Assembly: GCF_016734815.1 (NCBI RefSeq)
Contig: NZ_JAERQF010000045.1
Location: 1 to 38,166, forward strand
Length of the DNA: 38,166 bases
Source of the DNA: Hymenobacter rubidus
GTDB lineage: Bacteria; Bacteroidota; Bacteroidia; Cytophagales; Hymenobacteraceae
Reading direction: 5' to 3'
Each line of letters opens with the position of its first letter. The stretch's first letter is position 1. Made by a program: the position numbers and the translations under genes. Positions 1 to 7,111 of the stretch are shown here, in pieces. The notes beneath the pieces were generated by a model. The model was given only the letters and a program-made list of their open reading frames with translations, was not told where the DNA came from and searched no databases.

Positions 1-1
1 G

Positions 2-490
2 TGGCTGGGCCGGCCCGGCCACGCACCACGTAAGCCGCCACCGCCCGCCGTGGGGCCGGTGGCGGCTTACGTGGTGCGTGAGTTGGGGCTCACCCGGCAG
101 CAGCAGCAGCAGTACGAGGCCCTGCGCCAGCAGCACCAGGCCCGGATGCGGCAATTGATGCCCGCCCTCATGGCTCGCCGCGAAGCGTTGTTTGCCAGCC
201 TGGGCCACCCGGCGGCTACCGCCGAGCCCCGATTGCTCGACCAGATTGCCGCCCTCGAACGCCGCATCGATTCGCTTACCTATGCGCACTTCGGGGAGGT
301 GGGCCGCTTGGTGACGCCTGCGCAGCAGGCCCGCTGGCAGCAGATGGCGCCCACCCTGCCGCGCATGATGCAGCAGCAGGGCCCTGGGGGCCGCCGCGGA
401 CGGCGCGAAGGACCACCGGGCCAGGGGCCACCGCCCGATGCCGGAATGGAGCCGCCCCAAGAGATGCCGCCGGAGCGCGGAATGCGCTAG
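2..490 (+). CDS. Spy/CpxP-like periplasmic protein (5' partial)
   Basis: The reading frame is open to the left edge, so the true start lies outside the window. The first residues (WLGRPGHAPRKPPPPAVG) look like the end of a membrane anchor followed by a proline-rich linker. The internal ATG/GTG near 50 is probably not the start. Two LTxxQ-like motifs are visible, LGLTRQQQQQY and LVTPAQQARW, in an amphipathic helical body rich in Gln and Arg, as in the Spy/CpxP/periplasmic heavy-metal-sensor group. The tail is low-complexity Gly/Pro/Arg/Met. Proteins of this type are chaperone-like or metal-stress proteins in the periplasm, often encoded beside an extracytoplasmic sigma factor. It lies 17 bases before the MbnP gene and may share its transcript. 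Family assignment rests on motif style and is moderate. Confidence 0.7.
   Translation, partial: WLGRPGHAPRKPPPPAVGPVAAYVVRELGLTRQQQQQYEALRQQHQARMRQLMPALMARREALFASLGHPAATAEPRLLDQIAALERRIDSLTYAHFGEVGRLVTPAQQARWQQMAPTLPRMMQQQGPGGRRGRREGPPGQGPPPDAGMEPPQEMPPERGMR
20..80. repeat. Perfect 24-bp inverted repeat inside a coding region
   Basis: Bases 20-43 and 57-80 are exact reverse complements, with a 13-base spacer at 44-56. The repeat lies inside the partial Spy-like reading frame near its probable membrane anchor. A strong mRNA hairpin is possible. A fold-back assembly artefact near a contig end cannot be excluded. Confidence 0.9.
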
Positions 491-507
491 CGCCACTGAA
501 GTGGCGC
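490..507. repeat. Short hairpin between the Spy-like and MbnP genes
   Basis: A 7-bp perfect stem (GCGCCAC at 490-496, GTGGCGC at 501-507) with a TGAA loop starts in the stop codon of the first gene and ends just before the GTG proposed as the MbnP start. There is no T tract, so it is not a classic terminator. It may tune expression between the two genes. Confidence 0.6.
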
Positions 508-1308
508 GTGATGCCCTGTCGGGCAAGGTCTCGTGGTCAACTTGCCATCCAACTCCTGTTTATGTTGCTTTTAATTGACTTGCTCTATGCTGTCTGGTCA
601 TTGCTGGCGGCAGCCGGCAGCCTCGCTGTGGGCCCGCCCGCACCTGGCCTCACGCTGCGGGTGGAGCCGGTGTTTAACGGAAAGCCGTTGGTGTTAGACT
701 CGGCAGTCTACCAAACGGGCACGTTCGATAAGGTAGCTATTAGTAAGCTGCGCTTTTACCTGACGGCCATCAGCCTCACGTATGCCGACGGGCGCAAGTA
801 TGCCGAACCGGCCAGCTACCACCTCATCGACGCCGACCCGGAAGCGACTGCTACGCTACAGGTGAGGCTGCCGGGTGCCCCAGCCGGCCGCTTGCGCAGC
901 CTCACGTTCAGCATAGGCGTTGATAGCGCCGCGAATGTGGCCGGTGCGCTTGGCGGCGACCTCGACCCCGCCCGCGGCATGTACTGGGCGTGGCACAGCG
1001 GCTATGTGAACGCCAAGCTGGAAGGCAGCACCGTCCGGTTGGCCACGCCGCACCACGAATTTGCCTATCACATCGGGGGCTTTCAGGCGCCTTACAATGC
1101 CCGCCGCACCCTCACGCTGGCGGTGCCCACGGCCCTGGCAGCCAGCGGCAGCCTCACGCTACGCGCCGATGTGGGCCGCTGGCTTGACGCCCTGCCGCTG
1201 GCCCAGCAGCCGAGTGTGCAGGTGCCGGGCGCGGCCGCTATGGAGGTAGCCGATGCCTGCGCCCGGATGTTCTCGCTTTACTTTCCGCTTGCCCATGCTA
1301 GTCGCTAA
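508..1308 (+). CDS. MbnP-like copper-associated periplasmic protein
   Basis: The predicted 266-residue protein has a hydrophobic N-terminal segment (about 12-40) acting as signal or anchor, then a beta-rich body opening LTLRVEPVFNGKPLVLD. The family signature YWAWHSGYVNAKLEG (159-173) carries paired Trp residues and His163, and a His cluster follows at 182-188 (HHEFAYH). Known MbnP proteins bind copper, and their partner MbnH converts a Trp to kynurenine. The next gene encodes an MbnH/MauG-like protein and overlaps this one by 14 bases, so the pair is almost certainly co-translated. The start is uncertain: GTG 508, ATG 511 or ATG 562 all leave a usable signal segment. No methanobactin precursor was seen nearby. 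Confidence 0.82.
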   Translation: MMPCRARSRGQLAIQLLFMLLLIDLLYAVWSLLAAAGSLAVGPPAPGLTLRVEPVFNGKPLVLDSAVYQTGTFDKVAISKLRFYLTAISLTYADGRKYAEPASYHLIDADPEATATLQVRLPGAPAGRLRSLTFSIGVDSAANVAGALGGDLDPARGMYWAWHSGYVNAKLEGSTVRLATPHHEFAYHIGGFQAPYNARRTLTLAVPTALAASGSLTLRADVGRWLDALPLAQQPSVQVPGAAAMEVADACARMFSLYFPLAHASR

Positions 1309-2356
1309 GCTGATTCGCTGGGGGGTGTTGCTGAGCGGGGTGGGGGGCGTGTGCGCCTACAACCTGGCCCCGGAGCCGGGCGCCTTTGTGCAGCCGCAGG
1401 GGTGGCCGGCCCCGGCTTACCATTTTGCGACCAATCCGGCCACGGCGGCAGGGCGGGAGTTGGGCCGGGCGTTGTTTTACGAGCCGGCCCTTTCGCGGGA
1501 TAGCACCATTTCCTGCGCTTCGTGCCACGCTCCGGCAATGGCTTTCGCGCACGCCGACCACAGGGTGAGCCACGGCATTGCCGGGCGGCTGGGCTCGCGC
1601 AATGCGCCGGGCCTCTTCAACCTAGCCTGGAGCACTTCTTTTCACTGGGACGGCGGCGTGAACAACCTCGAAGTCCAGGCGATTAACCCCTTAACGCACG
1701 CGGCTGAAATGGACGTAACGCTGCCCCAACTGGTGGCGCGGCTCAATGCCGCGCGCACGTACCGGACAAAGTTCTACCGCGCCTTCGCCGATTCGGCCGT
1801 GACCACGCCCCGCTTGCTCAAGGCGCTGGCACAGTTTACGGTATCGTTGGAGTCCTACAATTCCAGGTACGACAAATACGTGCGCCACGAGCCCGGCGGA
1901 GAGTTCAACGAGCAGGAATTGAACGGCTTGCGTCTGTTCCGGGCCAACTGCGCCAGCTGCCACCGCGAGCCGTTGTTCACTAACCACGGCTTTGCCAATA
2001 ATGGCCTGCCGCCCGACTCGCTCTACCACGACCAGGGCCGCGCCGCCATCACCGGTCAGGCCGCCGACCGGTACCAGTTCCGGGTGCCCACGCTGCGCAA
2101 CGTTGAACTGACCAGTCCCTACATGCACGACGGTCGCTTTCAGCGCCTGCGCGACGTGTTGCGGCACTACACCACGGGCATTCAGCCAAGCCCTACGCTG
2201 GCCCCCGCGCTGCGCCGGCCCCTGTTGCTGAGCCCAAACGAGCAAAAAGATGTGCTGGCGTTTCTGCTCACGCTCACCGACCGGGAGTTCGTCAGCAACC
2301 CGGCCTACCAGTACCCGCGCCAAGACTTATTGCCCGCAACCACGCCCACGAACTAA
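1295..2356 (+). CDS. Di-haem cytochrome c peroxidase/MauG (MbnH-like)
   Basis: This is a periplasmic di-haem protein of the bacterial cytochrome c peroxidase/MauG superfamily. Two c-type haem sites, CASCH, lie at residues 74-78 and 219-223 of the 353-residue protein. The C-terminal SPYMHDGR motif (about 275-281) is typical of the family and supplies a conserved residue near the haem. A hydrophobic N-terminus (MLVAKLIRWGVLLSGVG) is the export signal. ATG 1295 is preferred to ATG 1253 because it places that signal at the N-terminus and leaves only a 14-base overlap with MbnP. The pairing suggests it oxidises a Trp of MbnP. A stand-alone peroxide-reducing role is the alternative. Confidence 0.88.
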   Translation: MLVAKLIRWGVLLSGVGGVCAYNLAPEPGAFVQPQGWPAPAYHFATNPATAAGRELGRALFYEPALSRDSTISCASCHAPAMAFAHADHRVSHGIAGRLGSRNAPGLFNLAWSTSFHWDGGVNNLEVQAINPLTHAAEMDVTLPQLVARLNAARTYRTKFYRAFADSAVTTPRLLKALAQFTVSLESYNSRYDKYVRHEPGGEFNEQELNGLRLFRANCASCHREPLFTNHGFANNGLPPDSLYHDQGRAAITGQAADRYQFRVPTLRNVELTSPYMHDGRFQRLRDVLRHYTTGIQPSPTLAPALRRPLLLSPNEQKDVLAFLLTLTDREFVSNPAYQYPRQDLLPATTPTN

Positions 2357-2373
2357 TTACCAAAACATTACTC

Positions 2374-3756
2374 ATGAAACCCACTTCAACAACCCTGCTG
2401 GCGGTGCTGGTCGGGCTAGGCCTGAGCCAGACTGCTCAGGCCCAGACGACCAATCCGGCCATTACCAAGTTTTTGCGTAATACGACCAATGTGCGGGCCC
2501 GGCACTACGTGAGCGGCAATGCTACGCCCATTCAGGATACTGTGCATGCCAATGTGCAGCGGGTGCGCTATTCGGCCACGTCCGTCTACATCAACGCGAC
2601 GGGAATTCCGGCCTACGTCATCGGCCCTTACCTGGACGGCAACCCTTCGCTGGGCACCAACCGCAACTACCTGTTCAAGCTACCCCTCACGCCCCGGCCC
2701 AACACCGGCACGGCCATGGCGGTGGGCATGGGAACGACTGGCGTGCTCATCAACGGGGTGCCTACCTACAACTATGCCGATGGCATGAGCTACAACAACG
2801 GCGGGGTGTGGCACCAAAACGCGGTGGTATTTGAGCGCGCCGGGTTCGACTGCGCGAAGGGGCATCCGTCGCCGGTGTTTTTGGGGCCGCCCGGTCCGGG
2901 CGCCACGCTGGTGGGAGGCAGCTACCACCACCACCAAAACCCCTCGGCCTTCAATATTGCCACCGTGCCGCTGTCCACCGTGTGCAACATTTATCTGGCC
3001 GATGGCCTGTACGTGCCCGACAGTACCCGGCACGGCCCACTCATTGGCTTTGCATTTGACGGTTACCCCATTTACGGCGGCTACGGCTATGCCACCCCCC
3101 TGGCCGCCGGCGCCATCAAGCGCATGGTGCCCAGCTTCCGCAAGCGCAACATCAGCGCGCGCACCACGCTGCCCAATGGCACCACCGCCAGCCAGGTGGG
3201 CCCCACGCTGGCCGCCCAGCCGCTGGGCAGCTACTACGAAGACTACGAGCAGGTGAGCGGCTTGGGTGACCTCGACGAGCACAACGGCCGCTTCTGCGTG
3301 ACGCCCGAGTATCCGCAGGGCACGTATGCGTATTTCGCCACCATCGACCGCGACGGCAATTCCGTCTTTCCCTATATGTTGGGCCCAACCTACTACGGGG
3401 TCGTCGAAACCAGTAATTTCCCGGTGATGGGGCCCGGCGCGGGCTCTACCAGCGTGGTTATCAACGAACCTGTGACAACGTATTCGCCGGTGGCAACGGC
3501 CGTAAACAAGGCTGCCGCAGCCGCGAAACTCACCGTGTACCCCAACCCGACGCACGACGTGCTGGTTGTGCAAACTACGCTTAGCTCGGCCGTGGCTCAG
3601 CCCGTCGACCTGCTCGACCTCACCGGTCGCGTAGTGGCGCATCAAACCCTCAACCCCGGCTCCACCATGTGCTATTTTGATACCCAGACGCTGCACACCG
3701 GCGTGTATCTGGTGCGGGTGAATGGCGGAAGCACGGTGCAGGTAGTGGTCGAATAG
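2374..3756 (+). CDS. YHYH-domain secreted protein with type IX sorting tail
   Basis: The 460-residue protein starts with a clear signal peptide (MKPTSTTLLAVLVGLGLSQTAQA). The central region matches the YHYH family: GGSYHHHQNPSAFN at 181-194 (YHHH here rather than YHYH) and GFAFDGYPIYGGYG at 225-238. Residues from about 385 form a type A sorting domain (LTVYPNPTHDVL, then LLDLTGRVV and GVYLVRV), which directs export by the type IX system and surface attachment or release. The gene begins 17 bases after the MbnH-like gene and is probably the last in that operon. The His-rich motif suggests metal binding, but the biochemical role is not known to me. Confidence 0.88.
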   Translation: MKPTSTTLLAVLVGLGLSQTAQAQTTNPAITKFLRNTTNVRARHYVSGNATPIQDTVHANVQRVRYSATSVYINATGIPAYVIGPYLDGNPSLGTNRNYLFKLPLTPRPNTGTAMAVGMGTTGVLINGVPTYNYADGMSYNNGGVWHQNAVVFERAGFDCAKGHPSPVFLGPPGPGATLVGGSYHHHQNPSAFNIATVPLSTVCNIYLADGLYVPDSTRHGPLIGFAFDGYPIYGGYGYATPLAAGAIKRMVPSFRKRNISARTTLPNGTTASQVGPTLAAQPLGSYYEDYEQVSGLGDLDEHNGRFCVTPEYPQGTYAYFATIDRDGNSVFPYMLGPTYYGVVETSNFPVMGPGAGSTSVVINEPVTTYSPVATAVNKAAAAAKLTVYPNPTHDVLVVQTTLSSAVAQPVDLLDLTGRVVAHQTLNPGSTMCYFDTQTLHTGVYLVRVNGGSTVQVVVE

Positions 3757-3792
3757 CTGAGGTTAAAAAGCTGACGAAGTGATTTTTCAGAC

Positions 3793-3873
3793 CTGAGACG
3801 TTAGACACCAGACGTGAGAAAGGGCCTTTGCCGCCCTGAGGCTTCTTCTCAGGTCTGGTGTCTAACGTTTCAG
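3793..3873. repeat. 28-bp inverted repeat upstream of guaA
   Basis: Arms at 3793-3820 and 3846-3873 pair at 26 of 28 positions around a 25-base spacer. The arm core reads CGTTAGACACCAGAC. It lies between the YHYH stop codon and the guaA promoter element, so it may end the upstream transcript. No similar sequence was seen elsewhere in the window. Confidence 0.85.
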
Positions 3874-3913
3874 TTCTTGGTAAAATCCGTCAAAAGCTCC
3901 GGGCATTTTCAGC

Positions 3914-3921
3914 TACCTTTG
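3914..3921 (+). promoter_or_regulatory. TACCTTTG -7 element for guaA
   Basis: It matches the Bacteroidota -7 consensus TAnnTTTG exactly. The guaA ATG follows eight bases after the element, implying a very short or absent leader. No convincing TTG -33 box was seen at the usual spacing. Confidence 0.6.
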
Positions 3922-3929
3922 TGCCCCAT

Positions 3930-5465
3930 ATGGAACGACTCATTATTCTGGATTTCGGCTCGCAATACACGCAATTGATAGCCCGGCGCATTCGCGAATT
4001 GCACGTGTTCTGCGAAATTCACCCCTACACCCACGCCCCGAACCTCGTCCTCAGCGACGATATTCGGGGCGTTATTCTTTCCGGCTCGCCCTGTTCGGTG
4101 CGCGATGCGGACGCCCCCAACCCCGACCTGAGCCACATCCTGGGCCAGGTGCCGGTGCTGGGCGTGTGCTACGGCGCGCAGCTGCTGGCCCAGCAGGGTG
4201 GGGGCGAGGTGCTGCCCGCCACCATTCGCGAATACGGCCGGGCCCGGCTGACCGCCCTCAACGCCGATTCGGCCCTGCTGTTTGAAATGCACACCGGCTC
4301 GCAGGTCTGGATGTCGCACGGCGACACCATTAAAACCCTGCCGGTGGGCTACGACATCATCGCCAGCACGCCGGAAGTGGCCGTGGCCGCTTTCAAAATC
4401 GAGGGGCAGGACACGTACGGCATCCAGTTTCACCCCGAGGTGACGCACTCGACCGAGGGTAAGCAGCTGCTGTTCAACTTTGTGGTCAACATCTGCCACT
4501 GCGCCCAGAGCTGGACGCCCGACCACTTCGTGGATTCGGCGGTGGCGGCCTTGCAAACCACCATCGGCCCTGACGACCAAGTGATTCTGGGCCTTTCCGG
4601 CGGCGTGGACAGCAGCGTGGCGGCCCTGCTGCTGCACCGCGCCATCGGCCCGCGCCTGCACGGCATTTTCGTGGATAACGGCTTGCTGCGGCAGGATGAG
4701 TTTGCCACCGTGCTCAAAGCTTACGAAGGACTCGGCCTGAACGTGACCGGCGTGAACGCCGCGCCCGAATTCTACGCCGCGCTGGCCGGCATCAGCGACC
4801 CTGAGGGCAAGCGCAAGGCCATTGGCCGCACGTTCATCGAGGTGTTCGACCGCGAGGCCCAGAAGGTGCAGGGCGCCCGCTGGCTGGCCCAGGGCACCAT
4901 TTACCCCGATGTGATTGAGTCGGTATCGGTGAAGGGCCCGGCCGTCACCATCAAAAGCCACCACAACGTGGGCGGCCTGCCCGAGAAGATGAACCTGAAA
5001 ATTGTGGAGCCGCTGCGCATGCTCTTCAAGGACGAGGTACGGGAAGTAGGCGCGGCCCTGGAACTGCCAGCTGAGATTCTCAACCGCCACCCTTTTCCCG
5101 GTCCCGGCCTGGGCATCCGCATTCTCGGTGACATCACGCCCGAGAAAGTGGACCTGCTGCAGCGCGCCGACGGCGTGTTCATCAACCTCCTGAAAGAACA
5201 CGGCCTCTACGAGCATGTGTGGCAGGCGGGCGCCATGCTGCTGCCCGTGCAGAGCGTGGGCGTGATGGGCGACGAGCGTACTTACGAGCGAGTAGTAGCC
5301 CTGCGCGCCGTAACCAGCGTAGACGGCATGACCGCCGACTGGGCCCACCTGCCCTACGATTTCCTGGCCGAGGTATCAAACAAAATCATCAATCAGGTGC
5401 GCGGCATCAACCGCGTGGTGTACGATATTTCGAGCAAGCCCCCGGCAACGATTGAGTGGGAATAA
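3930..5465 (+). CDS. guaA: GMP synthase (glutamine-hydrolysing)
   Basis: It converts XMP to GMP using ATP and glutamine. The 511-residue protein has the usual two-part layout. The N-terminal class I amidotransferase has nucleophile Cys80 in GVCYGAQ and His168/Glu170 in QFHPE. The ATP pyrophosphatase domain has P-loop SGGVDSS at 223-229, followed by the GMP synthase C-terminal domain ending SSKPPATIEWE. ATG 3930 gives the conserved start MERLIILDFGSQ; the frame stays open upstream to 3858, but that extension is not family-like. A promoter element sits just before the start. The TAA stop (5463-5465) overlaps the left arm of the GxxExxY element by two bases. The gene looks intact. Confidence 0.98.
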   Translation: MERLIILDFGSQYTQLIARRIRELHVFCEIHPYTHAPNLVLSDDIRGVILSGSPCSVRDADAPNPDLSHILGQVPVLGVCYGAQLLAQQGGGEVLPATIREYGRARLTALNADSALLFEMHTGSQVWMSHGDTIKTLPVGYDIIASTPEVAVAAFKIEGQDTYGIQFHPEVTHSTEGKQLLFNFVVNICHCAQSWTPDHFVDSAVAALQTTIGPDDQVILGLSGGVDSSVAALLLHRAIGPRLHGIFVDNGLLRQDEFATVLKAYEGLGLNVTGVNAAPEFYAALAGISDPEGKRKAIGRTFIEVFDREAQKVQGARWLAQGTIYPDVIESVSVKGPAVTIKSHHNVGGLPEKMNLKIVEPLRMLFKDEVREVGAALELPAEILNRHPFPGPGLGIRILGDITPEKVDLLQRADGVFINLLKEHGLYEHVWQAGAMLLPVQSVGVMGDERTYERVVALRAVTSVDGMTADWAHLPYDFLAEVSNKIINQVRGINRVVYDISSKPPATIEWE

Positions 5466-5516
5466 ATCACGGATTCGTCGGATTAAAGGCGGATTTTTCG
5501 GATTTTGTGGACGATT
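5464..5516 (+). repeat. Left 53-bp arm of the GxxExxY cassette
   Basis: It contains CGGATT four times in tandem-like spacing and is a perfect inverted copy of 6163-6215. It starts inside the guaA stop codon. A diverged copy of the same array is at 30947-30992. Confidence 0.95.
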
Positions 5517-5561
5517 GAGACGTGGAAGCTGATTAGAAAGTCGGCCTCGGGTGCCTATCGG

Positions 5562-5646
5562 TCATCCTGAGAGCAGCGAAGGACCTTCTCACGCCTGCAT
5601 AATCGTCGTTCCGTTGGAATAAGGCCCTTCGCTGCGCTCAGGATGA
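5562..5646. repeat. Dispersed hairpin repeat, copy 1 (GGACCTT subtype)
   Basis: Arms 5562-5587 and 5621-5646 pair at 24 of 26 positions, with outer sequence TCATCCTGAG and inner sequence GAAGG(A/G)CCTT. It belongs to an eight-copy family in this window. It is nested inside the GxxExxY cassette upstream of its gene, the only copy located 5' of a gene within a unit. Confidence 0.9.
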
Positions 5647-5724
5647 TATCGGGTTTCACTTGCTAAACAGCTTCGTGGATTATTTTGCTCTTTCTGACTA
5701 ACCGATTTCTGACTGCCCGATTTT

Positions 5725-6123
5725 ATGCTGCTGGACACGCGCCACAATGCTTTGACTAAGGAAATCATTGGTTGTGCAATGCGGGTGCATTCGACGTTGG
5801 GTAGCGGTTTTCCGGAGAATATTTATCACCGGTCGCTGGGGCTCGAATTGGCTAGAGCGGGATTGGCATTTGAGCAGGAAGTCCATTTGCCGGTGTTTTA
5901 CCTGGACACGCAGGTAGGAGCCCGGCGGGTCGATTTTCTGGTTGATAGATGTGTCTTGGTTGAACTGAAAGCAGTGACAGAATTGACGCCGCTCAACTAC
6001 TCGCAAATCATCAACTACCTAAAAGCGTATCACCTGGAAGTGGGCCTGCTCATCAATTTCGGCGAACAGAGCCTACGCTTCAAGCGCTTCATTCAGAATC
6101 ATTCTCAAAGGCAAAGTCAATGA
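5725..6123 (+). CDS. GxxExxY protein, PD-(D/E)XK nuclease-like
   Basis: The 132-residue protein carries the name-giving motif at Gly28-x-x-Glu31-x-x-Tyr34 (GFPENIY). A PD-(D/E)XK-like pattern is visible: Asp70 in RRVDFLV, then Glu80-x-Lys82 in VLVELKA. This suggests a metal-dependent nuclease fold, though activity for this family is not established to my knowledge. It reads as a complete small protein starting MLLDTRHNALTKEIIGCAMRVH. Its GC content is lower than that of guaA and the following gene, consistent with a separate origin. It is the only gene between perfect 53-bp inverted repeats, so it may act on those repeats, but that link is inference. Confidence 0.9.
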   Translation: MLLDTRHNALTKEIIGCAMRVHSTLGSGFPENIYHRSLGLELARAGLAFEQEVHLPVFYLDTQVGARRVDFLVDRCVLVELKAVTELTPLNYSQIINYLKAYHLEVGLLINFGEQSLRFKRFIQNHSQRQSQ

Positions 6124-6162
6124 TGAACTAGATACAGGGCTTTAACTTACTGCAGCCAAGCA

Positions 6163-6215
6163 AATCGTCCACAAAATCCGAAAAATCCGCCTTTAATCCG
6201 ACGAATCCGTGATTT
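6163..6215 (-). repeat. Right 53-bp arm of the GxxExxY cassette
   Basis: It is a perfect inverted copy of 5464-5516. The last seven bases include the GTG codon at 6209-6211 used as start by the downstream amidotransferase, so this arm also supplies that gene's leader and ribosome-binding region. Confidence 0.95.
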
Positions 6216-6931
6216 TGCACTGCCTCCAACACATGCCCCACGAAGGCCCCGGCCACGCGGCCGACTGGCTGGCGGCGCACGGTCATGCACTCACGTTCAC
6301 GAAGCTGTTTGAGCCCAACCCGGAGTTTCCGGCGCTAGCTGATTTCGATGGCCTGCTGATTCTGGGCGGAGCCATGAGTGTGCACGATGAGGAAAATCTG
6401 CCCTGGCTGCGCGATGAAAAGGCTTTCATTCGCGAAGCATTGCGGGCGGGCAAGATTACGCTGGCCATTTGCCTGGGGGCGCAATTGGTGGCCGAGGCGC
6501 TGGGCGGCGAGGTGCGGCCCAACCACGCGCCGGAAATCGGGTTCTGGACGGTGCGGTTTTCGGCGAAGTCGCTGGAGCACCCGCTGCTGCGTGGGTGGCC
6601 CGAGAAAGCCACCGTGCTGCACTGGCATTTGGATACATTCGCGGTGCCGCCGGGTGCGGTGCGCGTGGGCATGTCGGCGGCCACGGCTACGCAGGGCTTT
6701 GTGTGGGGTGATGGGGTTATCGGCCTGCAGTTTCACCCCGAGATGACCGGGCCGATGGTGGAGAAACTGATGGAACTTGAGGGCCACGAACACGCCGAAG
6801 AACAAGAGTTTGTGCAGACGACTGAGCAGATTCGGGCCAAACTAAAATCAGTCTGGAAGGGGCGCAAGCTGCTGGAAACGCTGCTGGCGAATCTGGTGGC
6901 GCTGCACGAGAGAGAAATGGCACACAGTTGA
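6209..6931 (+). CDS. Class I glutamine amidotransferase-like protein
   Basis: The 240-residue protein has one class I amidotransferase domain. The nucleophile is Cys88 in AICLGAQLVAEALGG, and the other triad members are His176 and Glu178 in LQFHPEMT. Such stand-alone domains resemble the GuaA glutaminase half and YfeJ/GAT1-like proteins; the acceptor of the ammonia is unknown. GTG 6209 is chosen because homologues as I know them begin close to LQH-P-EGPG, giving (M)ILHCLQHMPHEGPGH; ATG 6233 is the fallback. The start codon lies inside the right arm of the GxxExxY cassette, so its expression may depend on that element. The gene converges on dgt. Confidence 0.88.
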   Translation: MILHCLQHMPHEGPGHAADWLAAHGHALTFTKLFEPNPEFPALADFDGLLILGGAMSVHDEENLPWLRDEKAFIREALRAGKITLAICLGAQLVAEALGGEVRPNHAPEIGFWTVRFSAKSLEHPLLRGWPEKATVLHWHLDTFAVPPGAVRVGMSAATATQGFVWGDGVIGLQFHPEMTGPMVEKLMELEGHEHAEEQEFVQTTEQIRAKLKSVWKGRKLLETLLANLVALHEREMAHS

Positions 6932-7086
6932 GCCCCAGCGGGGCAACATATTGGTAGTTATAGCGGCTGATTGAATAGCCAAAAGCCCCAGCGGGGCGAC
7001 ACTCGTTGCAACGAGTGTCGCCCCGCTGGGGCTTTCGAATGCGCTAAGGGAATGGTTTGCTACCGATATGTCGCCCCGCTGGGGCT
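6931..7086. repeat. Nested palindromes of a GCCCCAGCGGGGC repeat
   Basis: Four copies of a GCCCCAGCGGGGC unit lie in alternating orientation between two convergent genes. The inner pair forms a perfect 54-bp palindrome with no loop (6982-7008 with 7009-7035). The outer pair (6931-6957 and 7060-7086) matches at 25 of 27 positions. The inner structure begins AAAGCCCC and ends GGGGCTTT, so it could act as a two-way terminator for the amidotransferase and dgt. Confidence 0.92.
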
Positions 7087-7111
7087 TGGTCTGACGAAGT
7101 GGTAAGGCATG

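Larger units (their letters stand above)
5464..6215. mobile_element. GxxExxY cassette bounded by perfect 53-bp inverted repeats
   Basis: Bases 5464-5516 and 6163-6215 are perfect reverse complements (53 of 53). Each arm is an array of four CGGATT hexamers spaced by 3-4 bases and ending in TTTTGTGG towards the inside. The 752-bp unit holds one gene, a GxxExxY nuclease-like protein, and a nested ~85-bp hairpin repeat at 5562-5646. It sits exactly between guaA and the next amidotransferase: the left arm overlaps the guaA stop and the right arm contains the GTG start of the downstream gene. No transposase is present and no obvious target-site duplication was found. Calling it mobile is inference. 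Confidence 0.55.

Noticed and set aside
2680..3696. 338-residue open frame opposite the YHYH gene
   Set aside because: The plus-strand protein has signal peptide, family motif and sorting tail. The antisense is Ala/Gly/His-rich noise.
3909..5348. 479-residue open frame on the minus strand over guaA
   Set aside because: GuaA on the plus strand is complete with all catalytic motifs. The antisense frame is His/Gly/Val-rich with no recognisable domain, a usual by-product of high GC.
5464..6215. Classic insertion sequence
   Set aside because: There is no transposase with a DDE, HUH or serine/tyrosine recombinase pattern, and no clear target-site duplication. It is therefore described as a cassette, not an IS.
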